Shown: positions 52,497-61,960, counted from the first letter of the stretch. The stretch is DNA of 64,000 nucleotides from an uncultured Campylobacter sp. (GCF_905372745.1 NZ_CAJPQR010000002.1:34911-98910); one strand, 5' to 3'. Notes: generated by a model from the sequence alone, not told the origin. Numbers and translations: made by a program.

Positions 52497-52937
52497 ATGA
52501 AAATAGACAAAATTTTTATCGCGAGCGACCACGCGGGCTTTGATCTTAAGGCGCAAATTTGCGAGCTTTTAAAAAACGAAGGTTTTGACATATGCGACCT
52601 AGGAACGCATAGCAAAGATAGCGTCGATTATCCCGATTTTGCCGAGCTTCTAGCGCAAAATTTACGGCACAAAAACCAATACGGCGTGCTAATCTGTGGC
52701 ACGGGTATCGGCATCAGTATCGCGGCCAACCGTCATTCGCACGTTCGCTGCGCTCTTTGTCACGACGTCACCACGGCAAAACTAGCGCGCGAGCACAACG
52801 ACGCAAATGTGCTAGCCATGGGTGCTAGAACTATCGGCGACGCCGTAGCTGCTGATATGATAAAAGCCTTTTTCGCTACCGAATTTGCCGGCGGCAGACA
52901 CGAAAGGCGCGTGAAAAAACTAGGAGGCGAGAAATGA
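52497..52937 (+). CDS. rpiB: Ribose-5-phosphate isomerase B
   Basis: Interconverts ribose 5-phosphate and ribulose 5-phosphate. The 146-residue protein has SDHAGFDLKAQI at 10-21, CGTGIGISIAANR with the active Cys near 66 and HNDANVLAMGAR near 100. It overlaps the next gene by 4 nt and begins a run that matches C. jejuni rpiB-apt-dedA-pepA-ychF from memory. Confidence 0.96.
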   Translation: MKIDKIFIASDHAGFDLKAQICELLKNEGFDICDLGTHSKDSVDYPDFAELLAQNLRHKNQYGVLICGTGIGISIAANRHSHVRCALCHDVTTAKLAREHNDANVLAMGARTIGDAVAADMIKAFFATEFAGGRHERRVKKLGGEK

Positions 52938-53263
52938 CCGATTGGCTCGTACTTACGATTTTGATCTGCATTTGTATCTATCTCACCGTGATGGTGTTTT
53001 ACTTTAAAACCTTGCTTAAAAAAGAGCGCACGACGCGCGATTTTATGAAAAACAATCTCCAAGATACCGAAGTCGTAATTCGCAAGTTACAAATCCAGCT
53101 CCAGCGCGGCCTTGGCAACATCGACATACTCACCGACGAACTAAACAAAGTCAAAAACGATGCCAACGCCCTTCGCACCAGAAACTCGCAGTACCGCCTG
53201 GAAAACGACAAACTCCGCCAGCGCATCCGCGAGCTAGAGGGCAAAATCGAAGCGCTACTATAA
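52934..53263 (+). CDS. Membrane-anchored coiled-coil protein
   Basis: Protein of 109 residues. One N-terminal helix (about 4-24, LVLTILICICIYLTVMVF) is followed by a charged coiled coil (about 28-107) with many Lys, Arg, Gln and Glu residues. The syntenic C. jejuni gene, from memory, is also hypothetical. It sits between rpiB and apt, overlapping rpiB. Confidence 0.8.
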   Translation: MTDWLVLTILICICIYLTVMVFYFKTLLKKERTTRDFMKNNLQDTEVVIRKLQIQLQRGLGNIDILTDELNKVKNDANALRTRNSQYRLENDKLRQRIRELEGKIEALL

Positions 53264-53283
53264 ATCAAATTTAAAGGCAAAAA

Positions 53284-53832
53284 ATGAAAGGACTAGACAA
53301 AGCGGGGAAGGAGTTTTTATTAAATTCTATCCGCTGCATAAACGATTTTCCAAAACCGGGCATAGTATTTCGCGACATCACGACGCTGCTAAACAACAAA
53401 GAGGCGTTTAATTTTTTAATGGATCATCTAGTTGCCAGATACGAGGGTGCCGATATCGATTTCATCGCGGGCATCGAGTCGCGCGGATTTATATTCGCAG
53501 CGGCTTTGGCGGCTAAACTGCGACTACCTTTCGTGCCGATTAGAAAGCCAAAAAAACTACCCTACATCACGATCTCGCAAAAATACAGCCTAGAGTACGG
53601 CGTGGATGAAGTGCAAATTCACGTCGACGCATTCGGCGAAAAAGCGGGCGCAAAAGTGCTTTTAATCGACGATCTAATCGCTACTGGGGGCACGGCCAAA
53701 GCCTCAGCAGAGCTAATCAATCAAACAAACGCCGTTTGCGTAGAGGCCTGCTTTTTGATCGATTTAAAGGATCTGGGCGGTAGTGCAAATTTACGCCCGC
53801 TAACTAAAATTTACAGCATTTTGGAGCTATGA
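53284..53832 (+). CDS. apt: Adenine phosphoribosyltransferase
   Basis: Salvages adenine to AMP with PRPP. The 182-residue protein has the family start IRCINDFPKPGIVFRDIT, the PRPP-binding KVLLIDDLIATGGTAKAS near 125 and GIESRGFIFAAALA near 66. It overlaps dedA (ATGA). Confidence 0.97.
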   Translation: MKGLDKAGKEFLLNSIRCINDFPKPGIVFRDITTLLNNKEAFNFLMDHLVARYEGADIDFIAGIESRGFIFAAALAAKLRLPFVPIRKPKKLPYITISQKYSLEYGVDEVQIHVDAFGEKAGAKVLLIDDLIATGGTAKASAELINQTNAVCVEACFLIDLKDLGGSANLRPLTKIYSILEL

Positions 53833-54437
53833 TGGAAGAATTTTTTACGAAATTACTCATCGAGTACGGTTACATCATACTTTTCGTCTGGTGCATAATG
53901 GAAGGCGAAATGGCGCTCATAATGGCAGGTATCCTCTCTCATCAAACGCATATGCATATCGTGCCGGCCATCTTCGTAGCAGGTCTGGGCGGCTTTGTCG
54001 GCGATCAAATTTACTTTTATCTAGGCCGCTACAACAAAAAATATATCGCCAAAAAGCTTCATACCCAGCGCCGAAAATTCGCCATCGCGCATATAATGCT
54101 GAAAAAATACGGCTGGCCGATCATCTTTATCCAGCGCTATATGTACGGCTTTCGCGTCATCATACCGATGACCATAGGCTTAACTGGATACAGCGCAAAA
54201 AAATACGCGTTTATAAACCTAATAAGCGCGTGGTGCTGGGCCGCGATAACGATAATTCCCGCGTGGGTTTTGGGCGAGCACATACTTGAAATTTTACACA
54301 AAGCAAAAGAGCACTGGTACGTCGCCGTGCCGGTAGTAGCGCTATGTTTAGGCGCTTTGCTCTACGGCTTTAAGCGCATAGAAAATAAAATTTTAAACGA
54401 AAGGAAACACAGAGGTGCAATTTCAAATAGTAAATAA
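53829..54437 (+). CDS. DedA-family membrane protein
   Basis: Protein of 202 residues with five predicted helices. Motifs such as GGFVGDQIYFYLGRY near 60 and FIQRYMYGFRVIIPMTIGLT near 105 are family signatures. DedA proteins are linked to undecaprenyl-phosphate or phospholipid recycling and proton-dependent membrane homeostasis. ATG 53832 is an alternative start. Confidence 0.93.
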   Translation: MMEEFFTKLLIEYGYIILFVWCIMEGEMALIMAGILSHQTHMHIVPAIFVAGLGGFVGDQIYFYLGRYNKKYIAKKLHTQRRKFAIAHIMLKKYGWPIIFIQRYMYGFRVIIPMTIGLTGYSAKKYAFINLISAWCWAAITIIPAWVLGEHILEILHKAKEHWYVAVPVVALCLGALLYGFKRIENKILNERKHRGAISNSK

Positions 54438-55866
54438 AAATTTAGAAGAAATCAAGGCCGATTTGGAGCTTATTTTCGTCGTAGATAAAAACCTAAAACA
54501 TAAATTTATAAAAGACGAAAAGGCGTTTAAATTTGCCAACTACAAGGGCGAGAGCGTCTTGCTTTTGCTAGAAAGCGGCAGGGTTTACGTCCCGCTAAAT
54601 AAGCTTGGCTACGACGAGCTTCGCATAGCTGCGGCAAAAGCCTACAACGCGGTAAAATCGCTAAACGTCAAAAGCCTAAAACTAGCCTCATACGTCGCAG
54701 GCTGCCAAAAAATGAGCTTTCAGGCTCTAACCGAGGGCTTTTTGCTAGGCGCTTACGAATTTAACAAATACAAAGAAAAAAAAGAAAAATACGCGCTAAA
54801 AGATATTATTTTTAGCTCTGAGGAGTATAACAACAAGGATGTCCGCGAAAACGACGCAAAGGATGGCTTTGCTCACGGCGAGATAATCGCCTCTGCGACA
54901 AATTTCACCAAAGACATCGTAAACGAAATACCAGAAATCTACACCCCGCAAAAAATGGCTGAAGAGGCGCAAAATCTAGCTAAGTCTAGCCCAAATTTAA
55001 GCTGCAAAATTTACGACGAGAAATTCCTCGAAAAAGAAAAGATGAACGCATTTTTAGCGGTAAATAGAGCCAGCGTCCATCCGCCTCGCCTCATCCACCT
55101 CATCTACAAACCAAAAGACGCGAAAAAACGCGTAATCTTCGTCGGCAAAGGACTAACCTACGATAGCGGCGGGCTTAGCTTAAAGCCAGCTGATTATATG
55201 CTAACGATGAAAGCCGACAAAAGCGGCGCAGCTGCGGCGATAGGTATCATAAAAGGCGCGGCGGAGCTAAATTTGCCGTTTGAAATTCACGCGATTTTAG
55301 GCGCGACGGAAAATATGATCGGCGGCAACGCCTATAAACCGGACGACGTGCTGATCTCTCGCAGCGGCGTTAGTATCGAGGTGCGAAATACCGACGCCGA
55401 GGGGCGACTGGTACTTGCCGACTGCCTCAGCTACGCGCAGGATTTTAAGCCCGATATCCTCATCGACATGGCGACGCTAACTGGCGCTTGCGTGGTCGGT
55501 CTTGGCGAATACACAAGCGGCATAATGGGTAACAACGAGGAGCTAAAGGCCGAATTTAAGGCAAAAGCGGCAAAGAGCGGCGAGCTAAATACGATTTTAG
55601 AGTTTAACCCTCATTTGCGCGAGCTAATAAAAAGTCAGATCGCAGACGTCAGCAACACTGGATCCAGTCGTTACGGCGGCGCGATCACGGCGGGGCTTTT
55701 CCTCGATAAATTTATAAAAGACGAATTTAAAGACAAGTGGATACACCAAGATATCGCTGGTCCCGCATACACCGAAAAAGCTTGGGGATATAACCAGGCG
55801 GGCGCGACGGGAGCGGGCGTGCGAATGAATCTTTATTATCTATGCGCTATGGCAAAGGAGCTGTAA
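54415..55866 (+). CDS. pepA: Leucyl aminopeptidase (cytosol, M17)
   Basis: Two-metal aminopeptidase of 483 residues, starting at GTG 54415 inside the 3' end of dedA (23-nt overlap). Metal ligands lie in GKGLTYDSGGLSLKP and MKADKSGAAAAIG near 245-285 and NTDAEGRLVLADCL near 325. The N-terminal domain is divergent, as usual. In C. jejuni a homologue lies in the same order before ychF. The stop overlaps the ychF start (TAATG). Confidence 0.95.
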   Translation: MQFQIVNKNLEEIKADLELIFVVDKNLKHKFIKDEKAFKFANYKGESVLLLLESGRVYVPLNKLGYDELRIAAAKAYNAVKSLNVKSLKLASYVAGCQKMSFQALTEGFLLGAYEFNKYKEKKEKYALKDIIFSSEEYNNKDVRENDAKDGFAHGEIIASATNFTKDIVNEIPEIYTPQKMAEEAQNLAKSSPNLSCKIYDEKFLEKEKMNAFLAVNRASVHPPRLIHLIYKPKDAKKRVIFVGKGLTYDSGGLSLKPADYMLTMKADKSGAAAAIGIIKGAAELNLPFEIHAILGATENMIGGNAYKPDDVLISRSGVSIEVRNTDAEGRLVLADCLSYAQDFKPDILIDMATLTGACVVGLGEYTSGIMGNNEELKAEFKAKAAKSGELNTILEFNPHLRELIKSQIADVSNTGSSRYGGAITAGLFLDKFIKDEFKDKWIHQDIAGPAYTEKAWGYNQAGATGAGVRMNLYYLCAMAKEL

Positions 55867-56969
55867 TGGGACTAGCAGTAGGTATCGTAGGTTTGCCAAA
55901 CGTCGGCAAATCAACCACGTTTAACGCGCTAACGAAGGCGCAAAACGCCGAGAGCGCGAACTATCCGTTCTGCACGATCGAGCCAAATAAAGCCGTCGTG
56001 CCGGTGCCCGATAAGCGCCTAGGCGAGCTAGCCAAAATCGTAAATCCAAACAAAATCCAATACTCCACGATCGAATTCGTCGATATCGCGGGGCTCGTAA
56101 AGGGCGCAAGCGCGGGCGAAGGTCTGGGAAATAAATTTCTCTCAAACATCCGCGAAACCGAGGTGATTTTGCACATCGTGCGCTGCTTTGAGGACGAAAA
56201 CATCACGCACGTAGAAGGCGGCGTCGATCCCGTCAGGGACGTCGAGATCATCGAGACCGAGCTCATCCTTGCCGACATCGAGCAGTTAAACAAAAAAATC
56301 GAACGCCTAACCCGCGAAGCCAAAGCAAACGCAAAAGGCGCAAAAGAGGCGCTAGAGACGGCAAATGCGCTGCTAGCTCACCTAAATGACGGCAAAAGCG
56401 CGAGCAGTTTCGGTGGCAAGGACGACGACGCGTTTATAAATTTAAACAAAGAGCTAAGGCTACTCAGCGCAAAAGAGGTCGTCTACGGCGCAAATGTGGG
56501 TGAGGACGGCATCTCAGAGGATAATAAATACGTACAGGCGCTTCGCGAGTTTGCCGCGCGCTCAGGGCACGAGGTCATCAAGCTTTGCGCCAAGATCGAA
56601 GAGGAGCTAGTAGGCCTTAGCGACGAAGAGGCGCATGAATTTCTAAGCTCGCTCGGCACGAACGAGAGCGGCCTAGAAAAGATCATCAAAACGGCGTTTG
56701 CGAAGCTAAATTTGATCAGCTACTTTACCGCTGGCGTCGTCGAGGTGCGCGCGTGGACGATCGTAAAAGGCTGGAAAGCGCCAAAAGCCGCCAGCGTCAT
56801 CCACAACGACTTTGAGAGGGGCTTCATCAGAGCCGAAGTCATCGGCTACGAGGACTACATCGCGTGCGGCGGCGAAAACCCGGCCAAAGAGGCGGGCAAA
56901 ATGCGCCTAGAGGGCAAGGACTACGTCGTTCAAGACGGCGACGTGATGCATTTTAGATTTAACGTTTAA
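55866..56969 (+). CDS. ychF: Redox-regulated ATPase/GTPase YchF (Obg-related)
   Basis: Translation-associated P-loop protein. I place the start at ATG 55866 (MGLAVGIVGLPNVGKST), overlapping the pepA stop, giving 367 residues. G1 is GLPNVGKST at about 8-16, G3 DIAGLVKGASAGEGLG near 65, and a C-terminal TGS-like domain follows (DFERGFIRAEVIGYEDY). The upstream frame to 55842 is in the pepA coding region. Confidence 0.96.
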   Translation: MGLAVGIVGLPNVGKSTTFNALTKAQNAESANYPFCTIEPNKAVVPVPDKRLGELAKIVNPNKIQYSTIEFVDIAGLVKGASAGEGLGNKFLSNIRETEVILHIVRCFEDENITHVEGGVDPVRDVEIIETELILADIEQLNKKIERLTREAKANAKGAKEALETANALLAHLNDGKSASSFGGKDDDAFINLNKELRLLSAKEVVYGANVGEDGISEDNKYVQALREFAARSGHEVIKLCAKIEEELVGLSDEEAHEFLSSLGTNESGLEKIIKTAFAKLNLISYFTAGVVEVRAWTIVKGWKAPKAASVIHNDFERGFIRAEVIGYEDYIACGGENPAKEAGKMRLEGKDYVVQDGDVMHFRFNV

Positions 56970-57445
56970 GGCGCAAAATCGGTCAAATTTGGCTTTATAG
57001 CCGAGCGGTTTTTGGCTAAATTTGACCGCTATCTGTTTTATGCCGCGCAGCTACGAGTCTAAACGTGATCAAAATAATTTTGACGCCCTTTTGTGCCGAT
57101 GTTTTATTTACCCCAACAACTTGCGCCGCAAAATTTATTTTAGTCCTTAAGAGCGCGTTAAATTCAGCTCGGCGCGGTTTTGTCGCTCAAATTTGACTCG
57201 CGCTAAATTTAAGGAAAAATTTGAAAAAGATCATAGCCGTTTTCGTAACCGCGCCAAATTTACTCCGCACTCAAATAATTTTAAAGAACGCCAATGTCGC
57301 GCGATTTTAGTATATCGTCGCGCTATCAAGGCAGCACAAGACGCGACAACCTACCCGTCCGATACAAACAGGACTGTGGCATACAAATAGGCAAAATAGA
57401 TCAAATTTGAAAAACAAAATAAGTAAAATTTAACAAAGGAGCGCA
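56970..57445. other. Intergenic region with an 11-bp inverted repeat
   Basis: CGGTCAAATTT near 56980 and its complement near 57020-57030 form a loose stem, with an AAATTT at each arm; it could act as a terminator after ychF. A weak frame from TTG 57221 (LKKIIAVFVTAPNLLRT) with an AAGGA site looks like the start of a signal peptide but stops after about 30 codons, perhaps a gene remnant. Otherwise nothing coding is convincing. Confidence 0.4.
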
Positions 57446-58864
57446 ATGATAAAACCGGTCTTATTACTACTTTTTGCGCTAAATTTAGCTTTGGCAAATT
57501 TGACGAGCGAAGGTCAAGCAGCCTATGACGCGGGCGATGAGCAAAGGGCGGCTCAAATTTGGCAAAAAGCATGCGAAGCAGGAGAAGCACGCGGCTGCGT
57601 AAGGCTTGGGTTTTTATATCAAAGCGGCAAAGGCGTAGAGCAAGATGACGTAAAAGCCGGCAAATTTTACGAAAAAGCCTGCGACGCGGGCGAGCTAAGC
57701 GGCTGCAACACCCTAGCCTCGCTCTATCAAAACAGCGGCGAACACGCCAAAGCCGCCATGATTTTTGAGCGAGCCTGCGAAAAAGGATTTGGTTTAAGCT
57801 GCTATAATCTAGCTCAAATTTACGAAGCGGGCGTCGGCGTCGCGCCGGATGAAAGCAAAGCGCTAGACCTCTACGTAAAAGCCTGCGAGCGCGGATACGC
57901 TGTAGTTTGCTACCATCTAGGCGGCGTGTATGCGGACGGCGCAATGGGCAAAAACGACGAAGCCGCGAAAAACTCAAAAAACGCGCTCAAATTTTACTCG
58001 CTTGCCTGCGATGGTAAAATTTACGAAGCGTGCGAGGCTTTGGGACGGCTTTACGAGGACGGCGAGGCGGGTTTTGCGCAGGATATCAAGGCCGCTAGAT
58101 CCTACTACGACAAGGCCTGCGCCGTAAATGCCTACAAATGCAGCGGCAGCGAGCGGCTGGACGAGCTATACGGCGGCTGGGCGCAGTATCAAAGCGGGCA
58201 GTTTGAGGCAGCCTACGAGCTAGGCAAAGAGGCGTGCGATAGAGGCGTAACAAGCGGCTGCGCGGCGTTATCGCAGCTCTACGCAAAAGGACTTGGCGGA
58301 GCGCGGCAAGATAGCGAGCAGGCGGTCAAATTTCACGAGAAAGCCTGCGAAGGCGGCTTTGGCGCTTCTTGCGCCGAGCTTGGTGATATGTTATTTCATG
58401 GACGCAGCGCAATAAAGGACGTTTCTCGCGCACTGGAGCTTTTTGAAAAAGCCTGCCTACTTTGGCGACTAGATGCCTGCGAGAGCCTAGCGGATGCGTA
58501 TTTTGATGGATCAGACGTGCCGCAAGATATAGCAAAGGCCTTTAACTTTTACGGGATTGCCTGCTACAACGGGCTAAAACCGGCCTGCACGAATCTAGGC
58601 GCGATCTACGAAAGAGGCGTAGGCGAAGCGATAAAAGCGGACGAAAACGAAGCCGATAGCCTTTTTAGCGAGGCTTGCGAAGCCGGCGACGCGCGCGGGT
58701 GCCTAAATCTAGCGCGCCATCTTGAGCGCAGCGACAAAAAACAAGCCGCCACGCTACGCCAAAAGGCGCAAAAACTGCACGAAAAAGAGTGCGAGGCTGG
58801 GCTAGCCAAAAAGTGCATGGAGTTTAAAAAATCAACTAATAAAGGAGCAAAACATGAGTTTTAA
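57446..58864 (+). CDS. Sel1-repeat, Cys-rich (Hcp-like) secreted protein
   Basis: Protein of 472 residues with a signal peptide (MIKPVLLLLFALNLALANLT, cleaved about 18). About eleven Sel1-like repeats of 34-38 residues follow, each with a KAC or ERACE motif and a second Cys roughly eight residues on (GCVRLGFLY, GCNTLASLY, SCYNLAQIY). This is the disulfide-paired pattern of Helicobacter Hcp proteins, which bind ligands or act in host interaction. One repeat (about 225-250) is irregular. Its last 11 nt overlap the next gene. Confidence 0.9.
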   Translation: MIKPVLLLLFALNLALANLTSEGQAAYDAGDEQRAAQIWQKACEAGEARGCVRLGFLYQSGKGVEQDDVKAGKFYEKACDAGELSGCNTLASLYQNSGEHAKAAMIFERACEKGFGLSCYNLAQIYEAGVGVAPDESKALDLYVKACERGYAVVCYHLGGVYADGAMGKNDEAAKNSKNALKFYSLACDGKIYEACEALGRLYEDGEAGFAQDIKAARSYYDKACAVNAYKCSGSERLDELYGGWAQYQSGQFEAAYELGKEACDRGVTSGCAALSQLYAKGLGGARQDSEQAVKFHEKACEGGFGASCAELGDMLFHGRSAIKDVSRALELFEKACLLWRLDACESLADAYFDGSDVPQDIAKAFNFYGIACYNGLKPACTNLGAIYERGVGEAIKADENEADSLFSEACEAGDARGCLNLARHLERSDKKQAATLRQKAQKLHEKECEAGLAKKCMEFKKSTNKGAKHEF

Positions 58865-59429
58865 AAAAGTTTCGTTTGCCGCTGTTGCGGCCTTTTGTCT
58901 ATTTTTGGGCGGCTGCACCCAGCCTAAAACCGTGCAGATAGAGCTACCAAAAAGCGCGCTAGATAGCGTAAATCTGCCAAACGAGGTAGCCATAGACGGC
59001 GAAAAATTCGTCTTAAAGCAAAAAAACGCAAGAACGGCTGAGTTTTATCTACCAAACGAAAAAGTGGGCTTTAAGTGGAGCAAGCTAGTAAGCGTCACAG
59101 TCGACGAAAACGCCGATATCAACGAATACCAAAGGACCTTTATGACCGCGCTAAAAAGTGGACAATTCGGCAAAGCGGAGTATGATTTCAAGTCTATAAA
59201 CGACAAAGAGTATCAAGCTTACACGATCTACTATCCGATCGCTGGCAACCCCGATTTTGACAACTACGAAATCAATCTAATCAACGTAAAAAGCCTTAAC
59301 TGCGGGCTTAGAGTCACGCACTACGCGCTAAAGTTTCTAAATATCGCCGATAGAAGTAAATTTCACACGCTAATCAAGCAAAAAATGCCGATATTTTTAG
59401 CGCAAATGCCGCAGGTCGAGTGTAAATAA
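58854..59429 (+). CDS. Lipoprotein of unknown function
   Basis: Protein of 191 residues. The signal peptide has the lipobox LGGC with Cys at 21. The mature part is hydrophilic, with a mixed alpha-beta look and two Cys near the C-terminus (NCGLRV and QVECK). No family recognised. The overlapping start inside the Sel1 gene suggests the two are co-translated and may form a periplasmic complex; this link is inferred. Confidence 0.8.
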   Translation: MSFKKVSFAAVAAFCLFLGGCTQPKTVQIELPKSALDSVNLPNEVAIDGEKFVLKQKNARTAEFYLPNEKVGFKWSKLVSVTVDENADINEYQRTFMTALKSGQFGKAEYDFKSINDKEYQAYTIYYPIAGNPDFDNYEINLINVKSLNCGLRVTHYALKFLNIADRSKFHTLIKQKMPIFLAQMPQVECK

Positions 59430-59656
59430 ATTTACTTTCGGGCGTTATTTTAGCCGCCGCTAAATTTAGCGCCCTCTTTTTGGGTCGATATTTAAATTTG
59501 ACCCAAAAAAACCGCGACAAATTTGACGCTTTGCTTGCGCGGGCGGTCAAATTTGACGAGCGTAACGGCTGCAAATTTAACTCCGCCTGGTTTTAGGCGA
59601 CAAATTTACGATTCATGCCTGCTTAAAGGCTAGATAAAACTACCCAAAGGAAAAAC

Positions 59657-60394
59657 ATGGAAAACGGCGGACTGGCGGTATATTTCGGAGAAAATTTGGC
59701 GCAAATTTTATCGCAAAAGATAAAGGCGGTTTATCCTAAATTTGACGCGCAGAGCTACTGCGGACAAATCGCTGAAAGCACGCCGAATTTCGGCTATTCG
59801 CAAAGGATTTTGGCGCACGCAAACACGCTAAATGAACTTTTGCCGCCGGATTTTAGGCGCGCGGCAGAGATTTTGGTCGCGATTTTAGGCGAAGAAAACC
59901 CGAACGAAACGGGCATGTTTAAGCATTTTTACTGGACTTTGCCGCTGGCAAAATACGTCGAAATCTACGGCATAGACGACTTTGAAACCTCGATGAGCGC
60001 GATCGAGGAAATCACGAAGCGCGGCACGGGCGAGTATGCGGTGCGCGCCTTTATCAAAAAATATCCGCAAAACTCGCTCAAAACCATGACGCAGTGGGCG
60101 CGTTCGTCAAATTTCCACCTGCGCAGGCTAGCGTCCGAAGGTCTACGACCAAAGCTGCCGTGGGCTAGTAAACTGGAGCTTTTCGTGAGTGACCCAAGCC
60201 CTGTTTTTGCGGTGCTGGAGATACTAAAAGAAGACGAGGTGCGCTTCGTGCAGCGCTCGGTCGCAAACAACGTCACAGACTATCTAAAGGTAAATTTCGC
60301 CGCCGCAAAAGAGCTGCTCGTGCGCTGGCAAAGCTCGCAAAACAAAAACACGCAGCAAATCGTCCGTCACGCCACAAGAAAAATCAAAATTTAG
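59657..60394 (+). CDS. DNA alkylation repair protein (AlkC/AlkD-like, HEAT repeats)
   Basis: Protein of 245 residues made of helical HEAT-like repeats, with SSNFHLRRLASEGLRPKLPW near 150 and LEILKEDEVRFVQRSVANNV near 200, both typical of alkylation-repair glycosylases. It acts on bulky or cationic alkylated bases in other species. It is not near ogt (30.5 kb). It has an AAGGA site and is alone. Confidence 0.87.
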   Translation: MENGGLAVYFGENLAQILSQKIKAVYPKFDAQSYCGQIAESTPNFGYSQRILAHANTLNELLPPDFRRAAEILVAILGEENPNETGMFKHFYWTLPLAKYVEIYGIDDFETSMSAIEEITKRGTGEYAVRAFIKKYPQNSLKTMTQWARSSNFHLRRLASEGLRPKLPWASKLELFVSDPSPVFAVLEILKEDEVRFVQRSVANNVTDYLKVNFAAAKELLVRWQSSQNKNTQQIVRHATRKIKI

Positions 60395-60787
60395 CTTTTT
60401 GCGCAGATACGCAAGTCGGCGGCTAAATTTGAGATGTAAATTTTATAAACTTATAACGCATTTTATAAATAAAAAGCGGTTCAATCCGCCACATAAAAAG
60501 TTGAGCCGAGCTTGATGGTAGCAGTGCAAGATAAAAGATCAAATTTACAGCCGCAGTCCGAAATCAAATTTGAGCCAAGCACGCAATAACAAGCAAATTT
60601 TAAAAGCCGCCGTGCTCAAATTTAAAGCAAAAACACCCAAGCAAATCCGAAAATCAAAGCGTAAAATTTAAGCCCTCACGCCCAAGCCGCAAGCAGTCGC
60701 GCGGTTTAAAAGTCAAATTTGCCAAAAACCGAGCAAAATAAACTCCCGGCGCGCAAGCATCGCAAGCGACCGAGCCCAAAACCAAAT
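60395..60787. other. AAATTT-rich intergenic region
   Basis: I count eight AAATTT hexamers in 393 bp, some in a TCAAATTTG/A context. No coding frame is convincing. GCGGTTCAATCCGC at 60476-60489 looks like a tRNA T-arm but no acceptor or anticodon arm follows. Confidence 0.6.
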
Positions 60788-61153
60788 CTATCCAGCAAAA
60801 ATTCTAAATGCCGCCCAGACGCAAAGAGCGCCGACTAAAACGCCGCCCGCAAAGGCCAAAGCGACGTAGAGTTTTTGCTTTTTTCTGATCTGCTCAAATT
60901 TCTTTTCGTGATGCTTTTTCACGCCCTCAAAGGTCAAATTTAAGATCTTTTCGTTCGTTTGATTTAGTGCATCGGCAAAGCTCTTTATCTGTTCGTCGTT
61001 GATATATCGCATGGTCTTGCGCGTCGCGTTAGCCAGGCGCTCGTAGTCCTCGCTGTTTTCCCAGAGCTCGACCACCGTGTTGTTTTCGATGCGCTCTTTT
61101 AGTTCTAGCGTTTCTTTTAGCTCGTTTTGTTCGACTAGTTGCATTCCCATCAC
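60788..61153 (-). CDS. Coiled-coil protein with C-terminal membrane helix
   Basis: Protein of 121 residues: charged helical region (about 5-85, with Lys/Glu/Asn pattern) and a C-terminal helix (LYVALAFAGGVLVGALCVWA, about 95-115), so probably tail-anchored. No family recognised. It lies 6 nt after psd on the same strand, and MGM gives two possible starts. It is the last gene of the metallophosphoesterase-psd run. Confidence 0.72.
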   Translation of the reverse strand: MMGMQLVEQNELKETLELKERIENNTVVELWENSEDYERLANATRKTMRYINDEQIKSFADALNQTNEKILNLTFEGVKKHHEKKFEQIRKKQKLYVALAFAGGVLVGALCVWAAFRIFAG

Positions 61154-61159
61154 GCCTCC

Positions 61160-61960
61160 TTAGTTGATAGTTCCTATTTTGTCGCCGTATTTTAGCTTTT
61201 GCTCGGCTGCTAGATCAAATTTGACCGCGCCCTGCTCGCTAAGGATTAGGATCGTAGAGCCCAGCTCAAACATCCCCAGCTGCTCGCCCTTTTTCGCGCT
61301 TAAATTTTCGTATTCATAAAGCGCGACGTTGCCGGCGCAGGCGTTAGTCTGTATGCGCGCGTCGAAGCCAAATTTCATCTTGCCCACGTTTAGCGCGCCG
61401 ACAAAGACCAGCCACATCTTTTTGCCGCTTGCAAGCTCGCATTTTAGCACCACGCGCTCGTTTTTGGCGTATAGATTTGGCACCTTTAGCAGCGCACTGA
61501 CGGCCACGCTATATAGCTCGCCAGGCACGTAGAGCGCGGACAAAATCCTCATATCGCAAGGCGCATGGTAGCGGTGGTAGTCGCGCGGGCTCAGATAAAT
61601 ATTTACGTACTCTAGCTCGGCATCTCGCTCACTGCGGTCCATACTATCGCCCAGAAGCTCTGCTATACCGTACTCGTGGCCCTTGACGCTGATTGCCTTT
61701 AGCTCCTTGCTAACTCCGCGCTCCAGGCACGTGCCGTCGCTAGGACTGATAAAGGCCTGCGGCGAAACATCAAAATTTCGCGGACGCTGTAGCTCGCGGG
61801 TAAAAAGCGCCGTCAGGCTCTCGTATTCCTTTGGCTCTTTAAACTCGCTCATGTCGATCTTAAAGCCGCTTACGTATTTTTCATTGATAAATGTTTGCAA
61901 AAATCTCGGAAATTTAACCGCCGCTACAAACCCGAATATCCTAGAAATAAGTCCCCTCAT
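61160..61960 (-). CDS. psd: Phosphatidylserine decarboxylase
   Basis: Forms phosphatidylethanolamine at the inner membrane. The 266-residue proenzyme has ISPSDGTCLERG near 65, YLSPRDYHRYHAPCDM near 125 and the C-terminal self-cleavage site LGST near 242, where Ser becomes the pyruvoyl group. Its stop is followed after 6 nt by the small membrane protein, and its ATG overlaps the metallophosphoesterase stop. Confidence 0.96.
   Translation of the reverse strand: MRGLISRIFGFVAAVKFPRFLQTFINEKYVSGFKIDMSEFKEPKEYESLTALFTRELQRPRNFDVSPQAFISPSDGTCLERGVSKELKAISVKGHEYGIAELLGDSMDRSERDAELEYVNIYLSPRDYHRYHAPCDMRILSALYVPGELYSVAVSALLKVPNLYAKNERVVLKCELASGKKMWLVFVGALNVGKMKFGFDARIQTNACAGNVALYEYENLSAKKGEQLGMFELGSTILILSEQGAVKFDLAAEQKLKYGDKIGTIN

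Noticed and set aside
57193..57390. A 65-codon plus-strand frame upstream of the Sel1 gene
   Set aside because: Basic and low in hydrophobic pattern, no good start site, and it overlaps the weak signal-peptide-like frame in another phase.
60476..60489. GCGGTTCAATCCGC resembles a tRNA T-arm, raising the idea of a tRNA remnant or attachment site
   Set aside because: No acceptor stem, D-arm or anticodon arm can be drawn around it and no integrase is near.
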